Positions 36,625 through 41,398 of a stretch of DNA of 41,398 nucleotides are shown one piece after another. The stretch comes from Chitinophaga pinensis (GTDB lineage Bacteria > Bacteroidota > Bacteroidia > Flavobacteriales_D > Crocinitomicaceae), in contig CALPWQ020000008.1 in the NCBI GenBank assembly GCA_943327315.2, forward strand, positions 1 to 41,398, given 5' to 3'. Numbering within the stretch: the stretch's first letter is position 1; each line of letters begins with the position of its first letter. Under the pieces are notes generated by a model that was given only the letters and a program-made list of their open reading frames with translations, was not told where the DNA came from and did not search any database. Position numbers and translations under genes: made by a program.

Positions 36625-36866
36625 GTGAAATGAATGGGTTGTTTTCTTGGGTTATCGATAATGTATTTTTCGATTCGATGATAATCTCTCTGATTTCTAA
36701 TGATATGCTCGTAATAATTTCTCTGAAAGATTTTATTGTAAGATGGGGCCGAATAGCGATTCGCCCGTTCTTGTAATAAAGTCGATTGAAAAGCTTCGGT
36801 TTTGACTTTGTGATTAAGGCAGATTAAAATCGACCAGTTCGTAGTTGATACTTCGTCCGCCTTCAT
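36621..36866 (-). pseudogene. relic of a REP-associated tyrosine transposase (IS200/IS605-like), C-terminal part
   Basis: The end of this 81-residue frame (FQRNYYEHIIRNQRDYHRIE followed by KYIIDNP) matches the C-terminal signature of Bacteroidota REP-associated tyrosine transposases, with the expected nucleophilic Tyr in the KYIIDNP segment. The N-terminal domain with the HUH metal site is absent, and the first 40 residues do not match. Intact members are about 180 residues. No remaining HUH segment is seen in the next 200 nt upstream. A non-functional fragment is therefore the best reading. Confidence 0.72.
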
Positions 36867-36912
36867 TGGTTTGTTTTAAAATTCCTTTTTTGTTCTAACT
36901 CTTAAGAAATAA

Positions 36913-36932
36913 TCACCGCAAATATGCGGTGA
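36913..36932 (-). terminator. possible terminator of the NAD(P)-binding gene
   Basis: TCACCGCA (36913-36920) pairs with TGCGGTGA (36925-36932) around AATA. On the minus strand it is followed by only a weak T-rich stretch (TTATTTCTT), 120 nt after the gene's stop. Confidence 0.4.
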
Positions 36933-37052
36933 ATAAGAAAGGTTTTCAACGCAGGTGGGGATCATTTATGCTACGCAAATTTATGTCCGGTAGCAGAACT
37001 GTTGGCCAAAACTTCTTGCAGGTGCTGTTCGAACTCCTGTTTTTATCTTATC

Positions 37053-37685
37053 CTATTTTTGAGATATACCAATGTACTTTTTTAATTCAGTTTGTTTTTC
37101 TGCTTGCTTTATTAAAAAGTCCGCTACGTCAGCTCTATTGATTCCGCCGATGTGAATTCCTTTGAACAATGTATTTTCAACACGGTATTTTTCTGTCAAT
37201 TCCCCATCCAATAATCTTCCCGGCCTCACCACTGTCCAATTCAAATCTGAATTGGTGATCATTTCTTCCATCTTCGTTTTGTCAGCATAGACGTCTTTTA
37301 AAAGGTAGTTTAAAAACATCCTAACAAGCCAAGACACATAATTTTTACTTTCTCCAGCTCCAAAACCAGTCACAAAAATTAGTGGAATGTCTATTTTGCT
37401 TTCCCCATGTATTTCCACGATTAATTTTGCGAAATCCGAAAAGAGGGACGTCGCTTTCATATTCTTACCGGTCCCCAAAGTAACAATAAGAGCATCTGCG
37501 TTTTGGATTGAATTCAATAGGTCCGCTTTATTGGTTGCATCACCGAGGATCATTTTTAACGAAGTTTTATCTTCTATTTCAACTTTAGATCGAGAAAGGG
37601 TCGTGATCGAATGATTTCTTTCTAATCCTCTTTTTACTGTTTCTAATCCTAATCCAGCCGAGGCTCCTATGACAGTTATATTCAT
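37053..37685 (-). CDS. NAD(P)-binding Rossmann protein, NmrA-like / NAD(P)H-binding family
   Basis: The N-terminus MNITVIGASAGLGLETVKRG carries the Rossmann loop GASAGLG. Downstream come LGDATNKADL, ADALIVTLGTG, FVTGFGAGESKNYV and WTVVRPGRLLDGELT, as in atypical short-chain dehydrogenases of the NAD(P)H-binding family. The usual catalytic YxxxK is replaced by an atypical arrangement, so it may be a sensor or an oxidoreductase of unknown substrate. The ATG at 37685 is used; the longer frame from 37745 adds residues that do not fit. It is on the same strand as the PCD gene, 90 nt downstream of it. Confidence 0.87.
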   Translation of the reverse strand: MNITVIGASAGLGLETVKRGLERNHSITTLSRSKVEIEDKTSLKMILGDATNKADLLNSIQNADALIVTLGTGKNMKATSLFSDFAKLIVEIHGESKIDIPLIFVTGFGAGESKNYVSWLVRMFLNYLLKDVYADKTKMEEMITNSDLNWTVVRPGRLLDGELTEKYRVENTLFKGIHIGGINRADVADFLIKQAEKQTELKKYIGISQK

Positions 37686-37775
37686 TTTTCTTGTTTTTTT
37701 ATGGTTTTCGGTTGTGATCTGATTGTTTAAGCTCAGCGTGCCCAACTGTTTAAATTAGTAGAGTAAACATTGATT

Positions 37776-38006
37776 TTAGATGGAATCAATGTACTCTGCC
37801 AATGTATAATCCAAAGCTGTAATTTGATTTTTATCATGAGTAAATAATTCAATCTTCATTTTTCTGCATTGAAAAATACTGATATCTGGATGATGCCCAG
37901 TTTGATCAGCATGTTTGGCAATTTTTAAAAAAAATTCAGCCAATTGGGTTTGATTTTCAAACGAAAATGACTTTGTTAATCTGTTATTTTGTATTTCCCA
38001 ACTCAT
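37776..38006 (-). CDS. phhB: pterin-4a-carbinolamine dehydratase
   Basis: A 76-residue protein with the dehydratase active-site pattern GHHPDI (His38, His39, Pro40), His57 in ELFTHDKNQ, and Asp66 in the final LDYTLAEYID helix. The enzyme dehydrates 4a-hydroxytetrahydrobiopterin so that aromatic amino acid hydroxylases can recycle their cofactor. It is shorter than the usual 95-110 residues, missing the N-terminal strand region. No hydroxylase is nearby. It starts 10 nt after a glycosyltransferase-like gene, which is an odd neighbour for this enzyme. Confidence 0.85.
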   Translation of the reverse strand: MSWEIQNNRLTKSFSFENQTQLAEFFLKIAKHADQTGHHPDISIFQCRKMKIELFTHDKNQITALDYTLAEYIDSI

Positions 38007-38016
38007 GGCTTTTAAA

Positions 38017-38784
38017 TCACTTATGTCTAAACCAGCAATCTTGGCGTTCGTTTTCGTACATTTTAAATACGGTATTAACGGGAGCGCCGTGTCTCAAATG
38101 GTTATTGAATTGTGTTCTTGCTAAATAATTAAACGCGCCCATATCACCTGTAAACGCCGTTTGGTTTGCACCATTGGCATCTTCGTGAATGGCGCATAAC
38201 TTTTTAATGAAATCAAAGAATACCGGAGCTTCACTTCCAATTACTCCACAATTTAAAAGAGTTTCAGCTCCAAACTTACTTTCATATTCGGCATAATCGC
38301 TTATGTTTTCACGTAGGTGGGTAGAATGATCCCTCATCCAATCATTGTTGAGCGTTTTTGGCTCGTCACCACAAAAAATAGATGCCGAATTTTCAATAAA
38401 ATAAGAATCAATAAAAGGATTATTAACCAGAGTAACATCTGTTATATCCGTAACGAAAATATTTTTGAAGTACTGGACATGGTGTTGAAGAAAATCAGTG
38501 TACACAAAGTACCGAAAGACATTGGGATTAAATTGAGTGTTGTACTCTATTTTAATGAATGAAATATATTCATTTTCGAATTTTTCACAGGTTTCTAAGG
38601 TGAAATTGTTGTGAAAAATTATCCCTTGAACATGCTGTTTCGCGACAGATTCAGCCCATTCACGCACCAATTCATAATTATCATGATCAAGCGTTGTATT
38701 GCGATTTACATCATACACCCCGGTAATATGGCAGGCCATAATCACATTCGTATTCGGACGAAAACGGAGAGTTTCGAGAGCCAT
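38017..38784 (-). CDS. putative GT-A-type glycosyltransferase, 255 aa
   Basis: The central segment IFVTDITDVTLVNNPF resembles the DxD-like nucleotide-sugar site of GT-A glycosyltransferases, followed by LLNCGVIGSEAPVFFDFI, a pattern (LNCGVIGG-like) common in such enzymes. The start at 38784 (MALETLRFRPNTNVIM) is 3 nt after the stop of the GT2 gene, so the two are surely co-transcribed. No signal peptide or membrane segment is seen. The sugar donor and acceptor cannot be told. The assignment to a GT family is based on these motifs only. Confidence 0.65.
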   Translation of the reverse strand: MALETLRFRPNTNVIMACHITGVYDVNRNTTLDHDNYELVREWAESVAKQHVQGIIFHNNFTLETCEKFENEYISFIKIEYNTQFNPNVFRYFVYTDFLQHHVQYFKNIFVTDITDVTLVNNPFIDSYFIENSASIFCGDEPKTLNNDWMRDHSTHLRENISDYAEYESKFGAETLLNCGVIGSEAPVFFDFIKKLCAIHEDANGANQTAFTGDMGAFNYLARTQFNNHLRHGAPVNTVFKMYENERQDCWFRHK

Positions 38785-38787
38785 GGG

Positions 38788-39438
38788 TCAAGAATTGATT
38801 AAGTTCTCTTTTTTAATGGTTGCACAAATACTGTTTGGAATATTTCTGTGATAGATATACGTTCTAAGGTCTACTTTTTTTACGCGAAATTGCGTTTGTG
38901 CTCTTTCGTAAAAATCAGCATCGGCAGCGAAGCCACTTTTGAAGGAATAGCTTGAGAATACTTTTTTACGACCGAATAATGTTCCAAAGAGGACCGTTTC
39001 ATCTAAATGGATGAGTTTTTTTAAGTCATTTTTATCGGGAACATAATAATCGTCGCTGGTATCTACGATTGTTTCCGTTGTAGAACAAATCAAATCTTCC
39101 TCTATAATCTCCCGAAGACAAGAGTTTAAATGATGCGGTTTGTATTCGTCGTCACCATCAATGATTGTTATAAATTCACCTACACTGTTTAAAACACCGC
39201 GATTGATTGATTCTGATTGACCTCGGTTACTGTGCCGGATGTAGATGATTTTATTTTCGTGTTTTTCAGCATATTTCAACAAAGCATTACGATGGGTAAT
39301 TTTACTGCCATCGTCGATAATAATGAGCTCGAAATCTTGAAAATCTTGGTTTAAGACTGAATCAATTGCTTTTTTGATGTAATAAAAATCGGTATTGTAG
39401 ACAGCCATGAGTACCGAAATTTTTACTTGTTTTAACAT
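38788..39438 (-). CDS. family 2 glycosyltransferase, 216 aa
   Basis: The N-terminus KISVLMAVYNTDFYYIKKAI followed by IIIDDGSK is the classic GT2 start (nucleotide-binding strand and DDGS motif). The acceptor-side metal motif is ITIIDGDDEY, giving DGDD. The ATG at 39438 is preferred over the upstream TTG at 39456. It is compact, lacking the C-terminal membrane segments of processive GT2 enzymes, so it probably transfers a single sugar in a cell-surface polysaccharide or glycoprotein pathway. The downstream gene is a second glycosyltransferase, in the same operon. Confidence 0.9.
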   Translation of the reverse strand: MLKQVKISVLMAVYNTDFYYIKKAIDSVLNQDFQDFELIIIDDGSKITHRNALLKYAEKHENKIIYIRHSNRGQSESINRGVLNSVGEFITIIDGDDEYKPHHLNSCLREIIEEDLICSTTETIVDTSDDYYVPDKNDLKKLIHLDETVLFGTLFGRKKVFSSYSFKSGFAADADFYERAQTQFRVKKVDLRTYIYHRNIPNSICATIKKENLINS

Positions 39439-39602
39439 AGAATGCTTGCTGTTCAAAAATTGATCGTTGTTAATTGCTTTTAATCTTTTTAACTAACTTG
39501 TACGTGTAATTTATTTTGGGGTGCAAGTAACTCATTTTTCTCTTTGAACAGGTTAATTTCTTTTTATTTTAACGATAAATTGTATTTCTCGAAGGACAGA
39601 TA
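39439..39602. other. AT-rich gap upstream of GT2, no gene seen
   Basis: This gap before the terminator at 39603 holds no convincing reading frame. It contains a TAACG at 39570-39574 that may be the left end of a cassette-like element. Otherwise I see only AT-rich sequence. Confidence 0.5.
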
Positions 39603-39648
39603 GAAAAAAATGACGCATTTCGCCAGTGCGTCAACCAATCGCATGTTA
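39570..39648. repeat. degenerate cassette-boundary element E0
   Basis: TAACG at 39570 and GCATGTTA at 39641-39648 resemble the ends of the better elements E1 and E2. The terminator hairpin lies inside. The right end starts 10 nt past the stop of the KilA-N remnant. Weak, but it fits the pattern. Confidence 0.35.
39603..39632 (-). terminator. rho-independent terminator
   Basis: GACGCA (39612-39617) and TGCGTC (39627-39632) pair, and a T-run (39611-39604) follows on the minus strand. It ends the transcription of the KilA-N gene remnant and lies about 30 nt after its stop. Confidence 0.8.
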
Positions 39649-39658
39649 TGGGGAGGAT

Positions 39659-40134
39659 TTATTTAAGTTTCTTAATTGCATTGCTTTCTACTAAAGATTT
39701 CATTTGCGTTATTGCAATTGTATTGAGTTGAATCAATCGTTCGTTTTGGTTTAGGCCTTGTGTGATAAGTAATGCGTTGATACTTTCCAAATTACTCAAT
39801 ACAACTAGCTGCTTTAAAGTTGAATAGTCTCTGATATTCCCTTTATTCTCTGGGTTGCTGTCTTTTCAGTCCATTCTTTAACGCTTAATTTATAACTATT
39901 CAGACCTGCTTGACCTTTAATTACGGCGAATTCGCCATAATTAAAATCGGGATTATAAATCGATTCCCAAATTCCAAGATACTCGACAGTATTTCTATTG
40001 CGCAACCAATCAGAAATAAAAAAATCTCCGTCTTTGGCTTTCAGCATATCAGTCAACGAAATAAATTCTTGCTCGTTGTCAAAAAGGATAGAAATTTCTT
40101 TGCCTTCAACGTGTATTTTCTTGTTTTTTGCCAT
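39659..40134 (-). pseudogene. KilA-N domain protein broken by internal deletion and frameshift
   Basis: The first 88 residues (KIHVEGKEISILFDNEQEFI, SDWLRNRNTVEYLGIWESIYNP, AGLNSYKLSVKEWTEKT) match the N-terminal half of Bacteroidota KilA-N proteins. The frame then runs into a stop at 39814. In another frame the C-terminal half continues to 39659 (DSNPENKGNIRDYSTLKQLV, NLESINALLITQGLNQNE, QMKSLVESNAIKKLK). The two halves join at a short AAAAGACA-like overlap, so roughly 110-130 residues are missing and the frame is shifted. KilA-N domains are DNA-binding in phage proteins. It is cassette-like in position, but is no longer functional as written. Confidence 0.85.
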
Positions 40135-40185
40135 AAATCAAATTCACGAAAAATGTATGTAATCCCTAGAAGGCTGTTATGATCA

Positions 40186-40318
40186 TAACGTTTTCGGGCT
40201 AGGCGGCAGTGCCGAAACATTCGACCCATAAACAACAACACCGGAGAAATAATTTATCCAATTTAAAAAAACTTTGTTGCCGAAACTAGATCTAAGGCAT
40301 GTAGCTTAACCGCTGTTA
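40186..40318. repeat. cassette-boundary element E1 (attC-like?)
   Basis: It opens with TAACGTTTTCGGGCTAGGCG and ends with CGCTGTTA, matching E2 at both ends. On the minus strand it begins 12 nt after the YoeB stop. Inside it are two copies of TGCCGAAAC, at about 40210 and 40279. Directly left of it, GTTATGATCATAAC (40176-40189) is a perfect 14-bp palindrome that includes a second GCTGTTA end (40173-40179). Confidence 0.6.
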
Positions 40319-40330
40319 CCACGCGTTCAT

Positions 40331-40588
40331 TTAATCGTAGTGATATCTGCACTTAGCAATTAAAATTTCATCATCTTTTACTTGATAAATTAATCGATGC
40401 TCATCATCAATTCTGCGTGACCAAAATCCTGAATATTTGAACTTCAGTGGTTCGGGTTTTACAATACCGTGAAATGGAGTTCTCGAAATGTCTTTTAGCA
40501 GTTCGTTAATACGCTTCAATTTCTTTTTGTCAGTTTTTTGCCAATACAAATAATCCTCCCAGGATTCGTCGACAAATATGAACTTCAT
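40331..40588 (-). CDS. yoeB: Txe/YoeB family toxin
   Basis: YoeB is a ribosome-dependent mRNA endonuclease that stops translation when its antitoxin is degraded. The catalytic residues fall exactly where they do in E. coli YoeB: Glu46 (KPEPL), Arg65 (DEHRLIY) and His83 (CRYHYD). The segment KYSGFWSRRIDDEHRL is diagnostic. At 85 residues it is full length. Its ATG overlaps the last 4 nt of the antitoxin gene. It lies in the cassette-like array, with boundary element E1 12 nt after its stop. Confidence 0.96.
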   Translation of the reverse strand: MKFIFVDESWEDYLYWQKTDKKKLKRINELLKDISRTPFHGIVKPEPLKFKYSGFWSRRIDDEHRLIYQVKDDEILIAKCRYHYD

Positions 40589-40839
40589 TCTTCAAGTAGA
40601 TTTTTACTGCTTGAATTTCCGGATTTTAATTTGTCGATTGCTGAATCCAGTCTTTTTTCATTTTCCTTTGAAGAAAGTTCATGTTGAGTTGCGCACAATG
40701 AATTATATTCTGCTAATGACATAATTACAACACCATTATCTTTACCACGATTAATTATCAAAGTTTCAAAGTTCTGTGTCACTTTGTCCAAGTATCGTTT
40801 GATATCTTTTCTAAAATCTGAAATGGAAGTTGTAAGCAT
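40585..40839 (-). CDS. yefM: YefM/Phd family antitoxin
   Basis: The N-terminus MLTTSISDFRKDIKRYLDKV and then VIMSLAEYNSL match the DNA-binding part of Phd/YefM antitoxins. The C-terminal tail (residues about 55-84) is charged and probably disordered until it wraps the toxin. It is 84 residues. It overlaps the toxin gene by 4 nt, as in most YefM-YoeB pairs. The TGTAC boxes at 40856-40885 lie 17-46 nt upstream of the start codon. Confidence 0.95.
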   Translation of the reverse strand: MLTTSISDFRKDIKRYLDKVTQNFETLIINRGKDNGVVIMSLAEYNSLCATQHELSSKENEKRLDSAIDKLKSGNSSSKNLLEE

Positions 40840-40855
40840 GTTTACGAGTTTTTAT

Positions 40856-40885
40856 TGTACTTTATTTTGTACAAAAAAATGTACA
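40856..40885. promoter_or_regulatory. YefM-YoeB operator with three TGTAC boxes at 12-bp spacing
   Basis: TGTACT (40856-40861), TGTACA (40868-40873) and TGTACA (40880-40885) start exactly 12 bp apart. TGTACA cores with 12-bp centre spacing are what I recall for the E. coli yefM operator. They lie just upstream of the antitoxin start and would serve repression by the complex. Confidence 0.75.
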
Positions 40886-40930
40886 TAAAATTAAGTTTCC
40901 AAATTTATTTCGGATATGTTTAATGAGCGG

Positions 40931-40982
40931 TAACGGTTTCGGGCTTGGCGTATACCCGGATGGTTACACTTACACGCTGTTA
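40931..40982. repeat. cassette-boundary element E2 (attC-like?)
   Basis: This 52-nt element runs from TAACGGTTTCGGGCTTGGCG to ACGCTGTTA. Read on the minus strand, GCGTGTA and TATACGC can pair, followed by AACC/GGGT, giving a long imperfect hairpin. On the minus strand it begins 19 nt after the stop of the hypothetical gene. It shares both ends with E1. Confidence 0.65.
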
Positions 40983-41001
40983 GCCGGAGTTTGTTTTAAA
41001 T

Positions 41002-41337
41002 TTATATCAATTCAATATCAAATGTCAATTCTGATGAGTCATTTTCAAATTCCTTTTCTAACTTAATATCTAGTCTATCAAATGAACCTTTAAATGGTTC
41101 ATCAAACGCCTTCGACATTTTAATAATATCAAATTCGTCTTGTTGATTAGCATATGCTTCGGAAATTGGAATTGAAAAGATTCCTCCAAAAGGTCCATGA
41201 AGCCAATTACAAAGCAGTGTCGAAACGTCTTCTGAGTTTGAATATTTAATCTTTTTAATTATAACCGATTTGAATTCTGAGTTTGATTCAAAATATTCAC
41301 TAGGGCTGTCATTGCTAAGGGTGATTTTATGTTTCAT
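41002..41337 (-). CDS. hypothetical protein in cassette array, 111 aa
   Basis: A soluble, acidic-ended protein (SNDSPSEYFESNSEFKSVII ... ELTFDIELI) with no signal peptide, membrane segment or recognised motif. A short stretch WLHGPFGGIFSIPIS stands out. The start at 41337 is preceded by 38 nt to the next boundary element E3, and the stop is followed after 19 nt by E2. Cassette genes are often such single unknown small proteins, and this fits. The function cannot be inferred. Confidence 0.75.
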   Translation of the reverse strand: MKHKITLSNDSPSEYFESNSEFKSVIIKKIKYSNSEDVSTLLCNWLHGPFGGIFSIPISEAYANQQDEFDIIKMSKAFDEPFKGSFDRLDIKLEKEFENDSSELTFDIELI

Positions 41338-41375
41338 ATTAACTGAAATGGTATTTATTTGTGTGAAATTATGGC

Positions 41376-41398
41376 TAACGTTTTGCGTGTAGGCGATG
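41376..41398. repeat. cassette-boundary element E3, left end only (cut by window edge)
   Basis: TAACGTTTTGCGTGTAGGCG matches the start of E1 and E2 (TAACGkTTT...GGCG). The window ends inside the element. Confidence 0.5.

Noticed and set aside
36971-37042. An open minus-strand stretch (Q E F E Q H L Q ...) just after the NAD(P)-binding gene
   Set aside because: Only 24 codons between two stops, no start codon, and no recognised family. It may be a remnant, but this cannot be supported.
37020-37045. TTCGAAC in a short stem, recalling a tRNA T-arm
   Set aside because: No acceptor stem, D-arm or anticodon arm around it. No tRNA gene is supported anywhere in the window.
40931-40982. Calling E1/E2 canonical attC sites
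   Set aside because: The ends agree with the consensus only in the AAC/GTT core, and the full RYYYAAC and GTTRRRY boxes do not match. They are therefore labelled attC-like only.

Overview
The window comes from a Bacteroidota chromosome, most likely a Flavobacteriales/Crocinitomicaceae-type organism. This is inferred from four type IX secretion (T9SS) cargo proteins with C-terminal sorting domains, the gene order yceD-rpmF-plsX-fabH-accB-accC, repeated TAnnTTTG -7 promoter elements with little or no leader, and small Bacteroidota families such as a metG-linked hypothetical protein and a KilA-N cassette protein. No species call is possible from sequence alone.

Left part (1-13.5 kb): a truncated YgiQ-type radical SAM gene (minus), a small lipoprotein and a 1283-residue secreted MORN-like repeat protein. 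A plus-strand housekeeping run follows: M17 aminopeptidase, pdxA, then the fatty-acid cluster (DUF177, L32, plsX, fabH, accB, accC) ending at a strong terminator. Middle part (13.6-27.8 kb): a DUF559 endonuclease-fold gene next to REP-like palindromes, the sucA-odhB operon (2-oxoglutarate dehydrogenase E1 and E2), an HTH regulator with repeated operator-like palindromes, glyS, a fatty-acid hydroxylase, two T9SS cargo proteins (SprB repeat and CUB types), a heavy-metal-binding lipoprotein, and metG with its small partner gene.

Right part (27.9-36.6 kb): a 1339-residue T9SS protein, an orphan membrane histidine kinase divergent from a small membrane protein, a membrane class III nucleotidyl cyclase and a further T9SS protein. 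The gaps between them carry tandem heptamers (TTACGAR), octamers (CTTAACAT) and an identical 41-nt palindromic core found twice.

From about 36.6 kb to the end the sequence is visibly more AT-rich and accessory: a relic of a REP-associated transposase, an NAD(P)-binding protein, a small operon of two glycosyltransferases plus a pterin carbinolamine dehydratase, and then a cassette-like array. In that array single genes or a YefM-YoeB toxin-antitoxin pair, all on the minus strand, are separated by related structured elements whose ends are TAACG and GCTGTTA, placed 10-20 nt after each stop codon. It looks like an integron-type gene-cassette array with non-canonical attC-like sites, and no integrase is visible in the window. 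This array is the most unusual part. It includes a KilA-N gene broken by an internal deletion and a toxin-antitoxin operator with three TGTAC boxes spaced exactly 12 bp apart.
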